Assembly (NCBI GenBank): GCA_014529385.2 | Contig: CM043968.1 | Coordinates: forward strand, 22,759,013 to 22,823,012 | Direction: 5' to 3' | Origin: Adiantum capillus-veneris | Lineage: Eukaryota > Streptophyta > Polypodiopsida > Polypodiales > Pteridaceae | Length of the DNA stretch: 64,000 nucleotides | Shown: in pieces, positions 35,147 through 47,100 of the stretch | Layout of the letters: each line of letters begins with the position of its first letter | Position numbering within the stretch: the stretch's first letter is position 1 | The notes under the pieces: generated by a model | The model's input: only the letters and a program-made list of their open reading frames with translations | What the model was told of the DNA's origin: nothing | The model's database searches: none | Position numbers and translations under genes: made by a program

Positions 35147-35260
35147 GCGAAGCTGTCGGCCACACTAGTGCTACTGATAATCTTGCTCAAGAGCTTTCAT
35201 TTTCACTTTGGTTTCTAAAAATGGCCAAGGAATGTGCGTATAAGGTCACTACTACATTAC
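34872..35260. repeat. Dispersed repeat R1, copy 3, split by a Helitron
   Basis: The left part (34872-34937: GGGGCATTTTCATTGTGAGG, TTGACAATAATGCCTTT) and right part (from 35169: TGCTACTGATAATCTTGCTC, TTGGTTTCTAAAAATGGCC) rejoin into the continuous sequence seen in copies 1 and 2. Confidence 0.8.
34938..35168 (+). mobile_element. 231-bp non-autonomous Helitron carrying (GA)n
   Basis: Starts TCTATACTAATAGATAAAAG at 34938 and ends CGGCCACACTAG at 35168. Removing these 231 bases restores CCTTT-TGCT, matching CCTTTTGCT at the R1 copy near 5480. That gives paralogous empty-site support for both ends; the target is TT rather than the usual AT. Contents are a C-run (34970-34979), GC-rich unique sequence, and a long (GA)n tract (35067-35142) directly before the terminal GC-rich hairpin. 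It has no coding capacity. Confidence 0.82.
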
Positions 35261-35367
35261 ATGGGTCTATTCGTGTCCTATAAGCTCGAATCTTCATCAG
35301 ATTCTAAATTCCCAAGCCTCAGTAAAAGCGAAACTCCCTTGCTTGAATTGTTCTCACATAGCGTTGT

Positions 35368-35394
35368 CCCCCCCCCCCCCCCCCCCCCCCCCCC
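35368..35394. repeat. C27 homopolymer
   Basis: Run of 27 C residues followed by CCCCT-type variants. Frames across it give polyproline or polyglycine artefacts. Confidence 0.9.
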
Positions 35395-35399
35395 TCCCC

Positions 35400-35909
35400 T
35401 CCCCCGGCTCGTGGGCACGTAGTTGCCCCTCCACATTCCCCATTCTCGTGTTCATCTTCCTCCCTCGCTATGTCTCTGTGTTCACTACCCATGCTGCCCT
35501 CGTCACATTGGTTCTCTATCCCCAATCCAACCCCAATCTCATGCAGTGCATGGTCTCATCGACCATCGCACCACACCACTCGAGTGGTTTCATCCACCTC
35601 CGGAGTATGTGAAGGACCTAGCTAGGCATTCACAACTGTAAATCCCTCTCCCCGAATGTGCGTTCCCACTGCAGCACGTCTACCCTCTACCGGACGAGGG
35701 TTTGTTATGCAAAGTTTTGGCCTTTCTGCCTTTGTTTAAACTATTAGAGTTGTGCAACATGTGCACGGTCTAAACGCATTATCTGTGCTTCGCCTATGAA
35801 CAAAGAAGCCGATCCAAGCATCCCCTTAGTTGTTGATGTTTATATGCAGAGTATAAAAATCTCTCTCTCTCTCTCTCTCCCCCTTTACACATGTCCATAA
35901 AAATCTCTG

Positions 35910-35941
<32 letters not shown>

Positions 35942-36049
35942 CCCTCCAAGTGCCCTCCCCCTTTTTGCCAATTTCAACCAAGGCAATCTCCGTGAGATAC
36001 CACAAAATGAGATGCATTATTTGAGAGGATGGAGGTAGAAGAATAGTTT
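35400..36049. other. Unassigned, with (CT)n at 35861-35880 and 35908-35940
   Basis: No conserved coding. Two CT tracts lie about 30 bases apart. Confidence 0.5.
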
Positions 36050-36230
36050 CCCAACTTTGGTTTTTTTTCTTTTATATTGAGGCAAGGGTTAAAGCTTTCC
36101 TATGTGAAACCCTCGTTGAGACCTTATCATGTCTTTTTTAATTATAACTCACTCTTCCATAAAGAATCTTTCTAAAGAGACTAGTAAGGGTATCCGAGCA
36201 CATGGAAGGGATAATCCTCGTCTTTCGTGC
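36050..36230. repeat. Repeat segment holding the empty site of the 8.6-kb Helitron
   Basis: TAACTCACTCTTCCATAAAG-AA ends at 36166 and is followed directly by TCTTTCTAAAGAGACTAG. The left half matches 7133-7155 and the right half matches 15740-15765. The part at 36075-36115 also resembles 5640-5700. Confidence 0.8.
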
Positions 36231-36482
36231 GTGTCCTCCCTCAACACTAAGTAACACCTATATTTAATGCGAGGGAGAGTAATGGGATCGATGGCGGGGA
36301 AGTTCAACACGAAGATCGAAAAGATCGTAGCCACAGACCTTTGCTCAAAAACTAAACCTGGACACACCCTAAACTTCGACTGCTCAAAACTAAACCCTAG
36401 ACAGACACTAAACTTGGACAATGTGGGCAATGCACCTCGAACTCACAATATTACATCGTTAAAACAGTTTGGGATACACAAT

Positions 36483-36600
36483 GTGCGCGGGGGTGAGGTG
36501 GTTAGTCCATGTGACCCTTAACGTGGACCCGAGGTCACGGGTTCAAATCATGTCGATGCGCCTCGTTTTTTCACGTCGACCAAGTTTAATGCTCCCCATT
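36483..36600 (+). repeat. tRNA-like SINE candidate
   Basis: GGGTGAGGTGGTTAG (36491-36505) resembles an RNA polymerase III box A with its D-arm context. GGGTTCAAATCATG (36540-36553) resembles box B, at tRNA-like spacing. A cloverleaf is not intact. Downstream, CGCCTCGTTTTTT recurs in altered form near 36615. No A-tail or target duplication could be fixed. Confidence 0.45.
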
Positions 36601-36939
36601 TTTTCAATGACATGCCTCGTTTTTTGCACTGGCCAAATATAATGCACCTCGACATCCCGCCTCCAACCCCGACCGTCAATCTCATTACTCTCCCGTGCAT
36701 ATTAAAATGTAATTTTGTTATCTACTTAATATAAAACTCTCGCGCCCTTTATGGAGGAAAAAAACCAAAAGTCAAATTTTTTTTCTTAGTGGTGAAAAAA
36801 TTCACAATTTATAAACTTTTAGTTAAAAATTGTCTGTAAATGAAAAAAATTTTACAAGCAAAAAAGTATGTTCTAAATAAAAAAGTTAACAAGAAAGTAA
36901 TTAAATCTTTAAATGAAGAGACCATTTGTAAACAAAGAT
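36601..36939. other. AT-rich unassigned stretch
   Basis: AT-rich sequence with no ORF of note. Confidence 0.5.
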
Positions 36940-37235
36940 TAAAAAAATCAAGTGAACATTAAATAAAGGGACCAAATTACAACGATGAAAAGAGACACTC
37001 ACATTATAAAAAGAAAATGTAACCTTCGCAAAACTTATAAACTAAACAAAGATTTTAAAAACAAAAAAAAGTCAAGTGAGCATTAAATAAAGGGATCAAA
37101 TTACAATGATAGAAAGACCCATTTATATTATAAAAAGAAAATATAACCTTTATTAAACAATGAAATCAATTGAGCATTAAAGGAAGGGACTAAGTTAAAA
37201 TGAAGAAAAGACCCATATAGATTATAAAATAACCT
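36940..37235. repeat. AT-rich degenerate tandem array (three units)
   Basis: GAGCATTAAATAAAGGGA-type starts recur at about 36951, 37077 and 37163. Each is followed by CAAATTACAA-GATGAAA-like and ATTATAAAAAGAAAAT-like segments. The units are about 90-125 bases and diverged. Noncoding. Confidence 0.65.
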
Positions 37236-37319
37236 CACCTTACATATATCACCAATCTATCTTATATCTATATTGATTTGAGAAGGTCAACTGCTAGGTG
37301 GCAGCACATCCCTGCACGA

Positions 37320-37536
37320 GCTACAACTAGCCCCAACGTTCAACATCGCTTGGCCTTCCTGGCACCTGCCTTTCTCTTTTGTGTATGACAGCGTGGCCTT
37401 TCAACTACCATGAGTGCCTCGAGCAGCGGGCAGGTAGTGGTTGCGAGTGTTTCTGTGAGCATTGAGCAGGAGTGTTGTCTCGAACAGCGGGTAGGTACAA
37501 TGGATATGTATAAGCCATCCCGCTTAGAACACCCTC

Positions 37537-37597
<61 letters not shown>

Positions 37598-37894
37598 CTC
37601 CCTCCCTCGCTCCTGCGATGACCTGCAACATACCGGAGGCCTTCAGCTGAGCATCCAAGGCTGCCGCGTCATTTTAAACCAGCCCCAGCATTCAGCATCG
37701 CCTGGCCTTCCTGGCACTTGCCTTCCTCTTTTGTACATGACAACGTGGCCTTCCAACTACCATGAGTGCCTCGAGCAGCGGGCAGGTAGTGGTTGCGAGT
37801 GTTTCTGTGAGCATTGAGCAGGAGTGTTGCCTCGAACAGCGGGTAGGTACAATGGATATGTATAAGCCATCCCGCTTAGAACACCCACACCCTC

Positions 37895-37941
<47 letters not shown>

Positions 37942-38042
37942 CTCCCTCCCTCGCTCCTGCGATGATCTGCAACATACCGAAGGCCTTCAGTTGAGCATCC
38001 AAGGTGGGCGGAAATGCAGTGAGCTGCTGCTACAGAAGAATC

Positions 38043-38093
<51 letters not shown>

Positions 38094-38190
38094 GTCTCCC
38101 TCCCTCGCTCCTGCGATGACCTGCAACATACCAGAGGCCTTCAACTGAGCATCCAAGATTGCGCGGTCATTTAATGGAGCATCCAAGGTG
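37320..38190. repeat. ~350-bp tandem duplication with (CT)n arrays, partial third unit
   Basis: GAGTGCCTCGAGCAGCGGGC and the following ~120 bases occur at about 37411 and again at 37762. CAAGTCTCCCTCCCTCGCTC occurs at about 37594, 37938 and 38091, each preceded by a (CT)n tract (37541-37593, 37900-37937, 38046-38089). Long Ser/Leu or Glu/Arg frames here are artefacts of the dinucleotide tract. Confidence 0.85.
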
Positions 38191-38440
38191 AGCGGGAATG
38201 CAGTGAGATGCTGCTATAGAAGAAGCCGTAGAAGAGACAAGCTTGCTGTTGTAATCCATTCGTTGGCCTGCGTGCACCTCCCACACAGCTGTCTGCTCAT
38301 GGCAGCCCTCACCTCTGCCACCTTTTTCGCCTCGACCCATGGCCTCCTCCACCTTTGCCGCAAGCTTTGCTGTTCGTCATGCCCCCTCCATCGGCATCCA
38401 TTGGTCTGCCTGCACCTCCCACACTACTGGCTCGCGGTAT

Positions 38441-38453
38441 CCCCCCCCCCCCC

Positions 38454-38502
<49 letters not shown>

Positions 38503-38512
38503 TCTCTCTCTG
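38441..38512. repeat. C24 run and (CT)n
   Basis: C24 at 38441-38464 followed by a CT tract with one GT interruption to 38512. Confidence 0.9.
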
Positions 38513-39960
38513 AAACAAGTCCCTATGCTCTCTCTCCCTATTTGCCAACGGCCAAAGCCTGATCTCCCCCCCTCTCAGTACTGTGATGCAATGGATACTT
38601 TACAATCAAAGCCTGAGAACATAATGGCGCATTTTTAATCTTCCCTTCCATGGGAGGCATCCAGTGCGACTATTTACAGAAGCAGACATTGAGGATGCTC
38701 TTTGGCAACCGATGCAATACTTTCTCAAAAAAAGGCCAATGCCTATCATCCTCGATATCATTGATGATGATGCTGATGATTTTAGTCTCTCACTTAAAAA
38801 AAAAAATCAGCACTGTATTAGACCCACAAAGATTGTATCAGTTTGGTCTCATAGGTCATTTTGGCCTTCTGAAGATAGATGTTTAATATAAGATTTCATT
38901 TCATTTTGTTTCTCTCTCTCTCGACGGGAGAGGAATGAAACAATTGAGACGATCGTAGACATGATACTGACAATGAACAGAACAATCTTGAAAGGGTTAG
39001 ATTTTGAATTTGTGGGTCAGCAAATGAGAGGGTATGCTGCCATGTGGCACCAAATCCCTACAAGAACTGCATCTAGCCCCCGACAGGCTTCATCGACGTG
39101 GAATCCAATGAGCACTTGCCAACAACCAATGTGGAGACGGATGCACGTTGAGCATAGCCTCGCCTTCCTGCCTTCCAAATGCAATTACATACACTTGCAC
39201 CTTGAAAGCATGTCTCATTACACAAGATGCTGATATGGGCAAAAGTATTCATGATGATATTGTTAGTTAGGGGTTGATATTGTTAGTTAGGGGTTACTGA
39301 AAGGATGTTAAGAAAACATCCTCCTTGGCATTGCCTTTATGGCATATGTATAAGTGTATACCATTCTCTTTGTAAAGTAATGTGTAAGCCTAAGGCATGT
39401 CTCAAATTAAATAGCTACTCATGCATTTACAATTTTCGTGCTTTTTGAAGTTGATTTCTTCCGGGTTGAGCTTAGCCATGTCCATTATTATTTCATGCAA
39501 TGGCATATTATGTGAGTATAGTAATTGTGAATTGATTTCATCATGTCACTACCCTATCACGAAGGACAAAACATCAATCTTCATAGGAATGGACTACCTG
39601 ACAATGCAAGCAATCATTCTTCGTAACTTTTAGCATTTTTTTTAATGACTAGAGAAGGTCATCCTATTGTTTTTATGGAGACACTCTTAACGCTAATGGT
39701 GGTTGTACGCCTTACTCTTAGGAGGCTTCATTTTTGGATGAGGTTGTGGACATCCTGCACATCTTTGAGGTTTTTGTGCTATGGTATTTGTCTCAATTAA
39801 TGTGCCATGAGTTTATGCTTGCGACAAAGTTCTAATAATATCATTGTAAGGATCATGCTACAAGAGTCAAAATAAAGATTGGAATTTCGGTGTGATTTTT
39901 TTAGGGGACCATCAAAGGTTCAATATAGATGTAACTTTGAGTAGTACACTTTTGTTGCCG
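38513..39960. other. Unassigned repeat-derived sequence
   Basis: No supportable gene. A 20-base unit, GATATTGTTAGTTAGGGGTT, is tandemly duplicated at 39256-39295. The segment near 39040-39090 (CATGTGGCACC, CCCTACAAGAACTGCATC) loosely resembles 37297-37330. Confidence 0.5.
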
Positions 39961-39969
39961 GAGGTAGCC

Positions 39970-39998
39970 AGAGGCGCGCACGCGCGTGCGCGCGCGCG

Positions 39999-40051
<53 letters not shown>

Positions 40052-40073
40052 CAAAAGCGACCGGCCATACTAG
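39970..40073 (+). mobile_element. Helitron 3'-end relic with (GA)n
   Basis: A (GA)n tract (39999-40048) is followed by CGCCAAAAGCG, a small hairpin, and CGGCCATACTAG ending at 40073, then T. This ending shares CGGCCA-ACTAG and the adjacent (GA)n with the 231-bp Helitron. No TC start could be located, so only the 3' end is called. Confidence 0.55.
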
Positions 40074-40269
40074 TGATTCTTAATCAACGATCCAAAAAGT
40101 GCACCAATTATCCACCCACTCTCCTATGGATTTCTAAAAGCCAAAAAGCAAAAAAAAAAAGCCTTTACCTCAAAGAGGTAAGTTAACATTACCCCCTCCC
40201 TCCTTATGCCTGAGTGTGAGAAAATTTCAATCACATCAATTCCATCACGTCTTGTCTAACCATTGGTCC

Positions 40270-40680
40270 CTTTTGGGGAGACCCCTTCTTACCCTCTCCT
40301 CGTCGCTCCTCTAATTGCACCCAAAAGAGATGCAGTAACATTGCAGTTAGAGCTTGAAAGTACTCTTGCTTTTTGTATGTGAACTTGCATGTGCAGAGTT
40401 AAAAGTGTACATCAATGTGTCCCATTGGTCTTTTGCTACATTTTCCCCCTTGCATGTGGAGGCACCTCAAGACTATCATTCATGATTCAACCGAACTTCT
40501 CTTTTTTGGCCCCAAAAGGAAGGACTATGTGGAGAGGGTAAACAAGAGTATTTATGTGTTCTGGCTCTTAAACTCACCTTACAACATGCTTAATTTCCTA
40601 AATCTTGATACTTTTGTCTTGTTTCACTTTACGAAAGAATGATGAAAATTTTTTCTTTGGTTTATGAACTTTATACTCTT
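40270..40680. repeat. Dispersed repeat R2, copy 2
   Basis: Collinear with 15780-16110 (GCACCTCAAGACTATCATTC, CAACATGCTTAAT). It then continues with CTTGTTTCACTTTACGAAAG as in the piece at 30630-30680. Noncoding. A C/G-rich stretch with a G run follows at 40762-40790. Confidence 0.7.
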
Positions 40681-40889
40681 TTGAAATCCACAATATTGGC
40701 CGGCCTTAGGAAGGATTATGTGTGTGTGCCCATTCATATGTGTGTGTTGTTTTGGGTTTTTGGGGGGGGGGGGGGGGCGGGCGGGGGGGGGTTGTCTCTC
40801 TGGTTCAAATCCAAATGGTGACATTGATTGTGATGAGTTTTTTATTTGAGGTGTTGGGTTTTTTTGGTCATACTCACAATAATGGGTTG

Positions 40890-41055
40890 ACTCTTGGTAA
40901 AACTTTTTGGTAGATGACACTCTTCTCTTGATAAAAGAAAACTCCCAAATGCTTAGAAGAATACTTCATATTGTCCAAATTTTTGCAATCGCTTCAGGCT
41001 CTAAGTGCAACATTGAAAAATCAAGATTGATTTCACTCACTGAGAACAATAAGCT
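40890..41055 (+). pseudogene. LINE RT fragment with DD box
   Basis: LVDDTLLLIKENSQMLRRIL, then HIVQIFAIASGSKCNIEKSR and LISLTE is the active-site block of the LINE family (compare KLFADNSLFL..ASGSQCNIEKPRL near 19630-19740). It ends abruptly at AGCTTAGAG, where gypsy sequence takes over. Confidence 0.8.
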
Positions 41056-41575
41056 AGCTTAGAGAATTCTTGGGAATCACAGGTTGGTAAATAATCTTTA
41101 TAAAAGATTATGTGATGATTGCTTTTTCCTTGACTGACCTTCCGAAGAAAGAGATGAAGGTAAACTGGGAACCACAACAACAAGGAAGGTTTGATAAACT
41201 TAAGCATTATGTCACTACTGCACCGCGCCTAAAGCTACCGGATTTCAATCACGCCTTTGATGTCCCCACTGCTGCTAGCAGTATAGCAGTTGGAGGAGTA
41301 TTAGCTCAAGAAGTCAGACCAATAGCTTTCACCTCATGTAAGCTTAAGATTCATGAAAAAAACTACCCAACCCATGACCTCAAACTATTGGCAATCATTC
41401 ACGCTCCGAAACTATGGAGACATTAGTTATTGGGAAGGGCGTTTTAACTTAAATGATCACAAGAGCTCAAAGTGGATCTCCATAGAAGCAACCTTGAATA
41501 TGCGACAAAGATATTGGGTAGAAAGGCTGCTGGTCATAACAAAGTCTTTGAAGTTTTTCACCATAGCCTAAGACC
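41056..41575 (+). pseudogene. gypsy RT-RNase H fragment fused to the LINE piece
   Basis: REFLGITG, LTDLPKKEMKVNWEPQQQ, FDKLKHYVTTAPRLKLPDFN and GGVLAQEVRPIAFTSCKL are the RT/RNase H junction of a Ty3/gypsy pol. A frameshifted DHKSSKWI..LNMRQRYWVERLL continues it. No integrase follows. The last residues before the gap lack the usual SRAL(T)AAE pattern because of indels. Confidence 0.82.
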
Positions 41576-41699
41576 TACCACTGAGAAAAAGCTTGTTTGG
41601 AAAACCTGGCATTGGCCTTGCACTCCCCAAAACATTAGGAGGGTATAAAAGTCTCACTTTATGAAGCCGATTGGTTCTCTTTGATCAATAAATTATGGC

Positions 41700-41995
41700 A
41701 TATGAGCTGACCAGAATAGAAGTTGCTAAAGAGTATTTACATCATTTGGGAGGTAAAAGGTACATCTCAATGAAGACATTCACTTGGAAGGTATTATGGG
41801 GGACTATGCCTAGTGGGGATAAGATCCTTGCGAGAGGGATTGGCATAGACACTTTCTCTGGGTGCAAAGTAATGTCAGAGGATCCCCTACATCTATTCAA
41901 ATACCACCCTGCCTTGCTGATCTTGCTGCTAAAATATGCAAATGGGTATAGAAGACATAGAAGGTGCTCTTCTTTAGGAACGACTTGGCTCTAGG
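41700..41995 (+). pseudogene. LINE zf-RVT fragment
   Basis: ISMKTFTWKVLWGTMPSGDK, ILARGIGIDTFSGCKVMSED and PLHLFKYHPA align with the zinc-binding segments at ~29500 and ~31400. It lacks the cysteine of the ECP(A/G) motif. A short unassigned stretch to 42111 follows. Confidence 0.78.
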
Positions 41996-42111
41996 AGGGA
42001 ATAGGTTTCAAAACCAAACAATCTTGGTGTGCATGCAAATAGCTAGATAATGAAGCATATTGCGAAAGTGTGCAACCTTTAAATCTTTGAGAGAAAATTG
42101 GATGATAGACT

Positions 42112-42267
42112 TGTAATGCCAAGGGAAATACCCAAAGAGGAGTCACGGGCTGAGGCCAAGGGATGGATGCCTAGTGTGCACATGGAGAGTCTAAGTATGG
42201 TGGGCCAAGGGCCTATATAACGGGTGGTAGGGCGGTGAATCTCCACTGCAGTTCTCTCAGTCTCACA
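42112..42267 (+). repeat. 156-bp LTR, 5' copy
   Basis: TGTAATGCCAAGGG to CTCAGTCTCACA, with a TATA-like CCTATATAACGGG. Immediately after comes TTGGTATAAGAGTTCAG, close to the tRNA-Met primer site TTGGTATCAGAGC. Confidence 0.75.
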
Positions 42268-42344
42268 TTGGTATAAGAGTTCAGGGGGAGGGGGGAAGCT
42301 ATGGAGGAGGGAGAAGCTTAGGCTTTAGATGACTTTGCATGCAT

Positions 42345-42413
<69 letters not shown>

Positions 42414-43300
42414 TTGATGAGAGCTTCCATGAAGGGGCGAGTTGGGGGCGAAGCCGTAGGAGAAACCCCTTATATAGGGATTTTCATGGCGGGCTCAAGA
42501 AGCCAATACATGTCGTTGGCATGACGACTTAGCAAGCCAAAGATGAAGCGGACGAGGGAAAGGTCTCTTAACAGAGAAGGCTACCCATCGACTTTGCACC
42601 AAATTGTGTGTTTGGTACTTTGTAAGCCCGCACTGCCGAGGGGAGGACACCACGACACTGCATCGTCCCCATTGTTGGAGCTTGCTTCTCTCTGTGCAGA
42701 GCAACCGCCATCGATGGTAAAGCTTTTTTCCCCCTTAAAGCTCCCTTTTCTCACTTTAGCCACCCATGATGATTTGGGGCAATTTAAGGTTAAGGGAGGG
42801 TGCCCATAGTCGCCACCCCCCCCCCAACCCTCTTCTTGCTTGATTGGCTAAGCAAAGTCAAGACTCCATCTTCGAGGCAATGGCAACATGCCGACCCTTA
42901 AATTTTTGTAAATTCAAAAATATGCAACAATTAATTATTTAGAAATTGGACAAGATGAATGAATGCAAACCAAGGCTTCATACTCATTGATGATCGATCA
43001 CAATTTTATTGGAGCATGGCTATGCAAAGATGGTGCAGGTCCTGAGGACCGCATGCATGGGTTGGTCAAAGCACAATATACAGTCGGCAAGGAGCTAAGA
43101 TCGAGGGCAAGTGTCTCCATAAGTGCAAACAAGAGTCGACAGGATTGGCAAGAATCACTTAAAGCTCGATAGCAAGGATATATTGGCAAGCCTACAAGTG
43201 TTGAGGACCGTGAAAAGGCGGCATACACTCGTCATGCACGACATGCATTGGCCATGCAAAGACCATTACATTGCAAGCCAAATTGGATTAGCAAGAAGTG
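42268..43300. other. Interior of outer element, 5' side; (CT)n at 42347-42411
   Basis: Noncoding by eye, with a long pure CT tract. The last five bases (AAGTG, 43296-43300) are the left target duplication of the inner element. Confidence 0.55.
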
Positions 43301-44142
43301 TGTAGGGAGGCGTTGTAGCACGACCTAATCGCAACCGACAAAATTGTCAAATCGTGGATTGGTAACCCGGCTAGGGCATGGAAGCATGAGCCTAGGATGT
43401 ATAGACATAGAGGATTCAAGGGATCCTTCTACTCATTATAGATAGAAGCCATGGAAAGGGCTTCCTCTAATCAACCACACATTCCTACTTACTAATCACT
43501 TGCACACAATCATGTGATTGAAATTAACCTCTCACATCAATCACTCTATTCACATCTCTTAATCACACAACTACACAAGCATGCAATTAACATACCTACT
43601 CCATATTAGTGTGTCCATTCCGGTACATCCCCTCAATGCGATTACGTATGCACACACACTAACCGCACACCTTGTAGAGAGAGATGAAGAGAAGAAAGGC
43701 ATAGCCCTCACACACCATGGCCAATGGTGTGAATAGAATAGATTAACTCAAAAAAGGGATTAAGAAATCTACCATCACACTAATACAATCTCACTCCACA
43801 TAATCAAACAAAGAAGACTAATAAGAAAGAAAGTGTAATTGATTATTAGAAATCAAGAGCTACATGGGCATGGAAAGCCCATGAGCCTCATGACCATCCA
43901 CTCTGCAAAGATAAGAACTCACCCAAGAATGACTTCTCATTAAGCATAGGGATCTTTTATAGATTTGAACTTCAAACCCTTCAACTATGGGATAAAGTTG
44001 AGCTCTTTAGCCTAAACTTATACAACTTTGGAACTCCTAAATGAGCCCAAGGCCCTATACAATGAAAATGAAATATTGTGCACTATAGTACATCCACAGC
44101 TTGGTGCATAATTGGTGTAGCTTGTATTAGCCGCTGCTAACA
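43301..44142 (-). repeat. 3' LTR of the LARD-like element (842 bp)
   Basis: On the plus strand it reads TGTAGGGAGG...GCTGCTAACA. It aligns throughout with 53022-53857, with scattered substitutions and few small indels. Confidence 0.92.
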
Positions 44143-47100
44143 TTCCCCCCTTCCTAATTTAGCCCACATCCTCGTGTGCCGGTGAAGCAAGACACGGTGA
44201 CATGGTAGAAAGCAAGTCTATGGAAGAAATGTTGAGCTACAAAACATAAGAACAAGTAATGAGCATCAAAGGCCACCAAGAATGAGTAAAACATGAAGCA
44301 CAAATGAACAATCATGCAAAGTAATTTTTTGCTTCTAAAAGATGGGTCAATCATAGTAAGAAACTAGATAACATAAAGCAAAAAAGACACCTAAACTATC
44401 GTGAAGATTAATTCACTTGAAATTTCAGTTTTATGCATGAAACACAAGCAACTAATTATGACCCTAGGCTAATGCAAGTTCCTAAACCTAATAGCCTAAA
44501 AACTATGTGAACAATCTTAAGAAATCATCTAAGTCTATCATGTCTACGGGCTATAAAAAAGCTCCTAATTTATTAGTACATTGTCAAAGATTTTTGAATC
44601 TCATGGAAGTTTTGTTTTTTTTTCATTCATTGAAAAAATTAAAGCACAATCGCAAGGCTACCACCCCAAGGCAAGTCTAGGTGCGACTCTTGGCTCCTTG
44701 AACCCTCAAGAAGGCGTTCCAAAAGCCTACTAGCCTACCAAGGTGACGGCTAACCCCTATCAGCTCAGGGCATTGGTTTAGGACATTGACCAAGCGAGCC
44801 AAGGTGATTCCTCTGGCCTGCCAAGTGCCAATAAGGTGCTAGGCCTCACAAAGACACAACATAACATAGAACTTTTCTTTTTCATGTTTCTAGTAGCATT
44901 TTTGCTACTTTTTCATGACACTTTTTTGCTTCATTGTTTCATTTTTTAGCACTTTTTTATTGCTTCCTTTATGAGATGCTTATGGCAATTTGACTAAAGG
45001 ACTAAAGCTTAATCATAGCTCTAGGTCATGTTAAAAATGAATGGAGTAATAAGACTATCACTAAGAGTCTAGGACTAATGAGAAATGAACCTACATTAAT
45101 CTAAGGTCAAGGCCAATTACCTATTATTAGCACACATAAAACCCAATTTTTTTGATGAGTTAATATTCACAAAGCAAAGTGTTGAAACTTTAGCATGCCT
45201 AGCTTTTGACCATGAAAGAATCATAATTTATTTCACTTAAGCCAAGCAAGAGAATGGAGAGATGAACAAAAGAGAAAAATCATGGAAGGATTACACTTAT
45301 TCATGCTCTTTTGAGCATCCTTGAGCAAGCATCCCCTTTGTGTAGAGAAGTCTCTTGATATTTTTATTTGCAAAAGAAGTTGATTTTGAAGCTAAGTGTG
45401 AACACAAGCTCCAAAGCCCTTTTATTGAAAGCCAAAAACACAAAAAACATTAATGAAAACCTAAAGCTAGGGTCTTGCATACCCAAATTTTCCAAAGGAA
45501 AAAAACCAAGGGAAAAAAATGCCTTTGGTTATGCAGATGATGCTCTTTGATAGAAAATTTATGCATACACATCAAAATGAGAGAGAAAAATGCTTCTATA
45601 TAAGCACGTTTTGCAATTTTTACCATCTCTCATGCATGATTCAAAAGTTTGATTAATTTCTAGCTCAATGGAAAATATGGAATTTAAAACAAGCCAAGAG
45701 TTGAAAATAATGCAACTTTTGAATGAAATAAAGTGGCTTTTGAAAGCCGAATTTTATATTTTAAAGCTTTCCAAAAAGTTGGCTAGCAACTAGCTCACAT
45801 GAAATTTTCAATTTAAGAGCAATCTATGAGATAGAGATGACTGCAACTCTTAATGGAATGAAAGTGAATGGCTCTCAATAGCCAAATTATGTACTTGAAA
45901 GCTCAAAAAATTTGGTTAAACACTAGCTCAAATGAAAAATTTAATTTTTGATAAGGCTATGAGCTAGCATATATACAACTTTTAATCCAATCAATTGGAA
46001 TGGCTCTAACTAGCCACATTTTGCAATATATTGCAATGATGACCCCTCCTTGGATCAATGAAATCGCACACCTGCCACAACCCTTCCAAACAACTCAAAA
46101 CATTAGTGCTTTTAAGCATTTGAATATCCAATACAAGCACTAAAAAATGCATAAAAAGTTTAATGCTCTTTCTTGGCCATCAAACAAGATCAAATTTTAG
46201 TGCTATGTACGGGTTTTGTATTTAAAGCAAGCACTAAAAATTGTACAATCAATGTGAAGTTTAAACACAAAGTCCCGACCTAACATCAACTTTATCATCC
46301 AATGTAGCTCTCAAACCCCATGCATGTCACACAGAATTTTTATTTTTTCATTTAGTGCCATGATAATGCAATCGAGCCAAGTACTAAACCATGTTCTGCA
46401 CAAGCCAACCATGAGTGCAAAGTATGACCATTTGTACATAGAAATTATCACACAATCAAAGCACACAACCGATGCGCACATCATATACACATATGGAATC
46501 TATGGAAAACTAGAGCAATAACGCATTTGAGATGTTTGCAAATCATGATGTATTGCTTTTGATATCCGAATTTGGAAATGCATTATCACTTATCCTTCAA
46601 AAGAAAAAATCCAAACATGATAATGATCATCACAATTCTTACATTCCAAGAGAAAATATTACAATGAAAATGCACACTTGATTTTTCATGCTCTCATGAT
46701 CAAAGGTCTACATTCTAACTTTATGTGAATAAAACATGGTGTGAGTCAAAAATTAAATGAGTAACACAAATGATTCTTTTGAAAGCCAAATTTTCATATA
46801 TTTCAATGTTTTGTAATGCTCGATGCTCATGGAAGTCCTACACAAATCCAGAAATCGCTTTAAGCCATAGGATATGTGATCCTAGCCATCCTTGCTAGCA
46901 TAATATTCAACACAAGAGGAAGATTTTACTCTTTTAAGAACCTTTGCTGACTTAATCATAATCATGCCAAAGAACAAAATTTCATTTTTTTCCCTTTTTG
47001 TTTTTAATTCTCTTTCTGTTTTTGTTCTGCAGCGAACGTGGTAGTGTGAGTATGGATGCACTTGAAGGCCTTAAAAGCAAGCTAAGTGGGCTTTAGCAAG

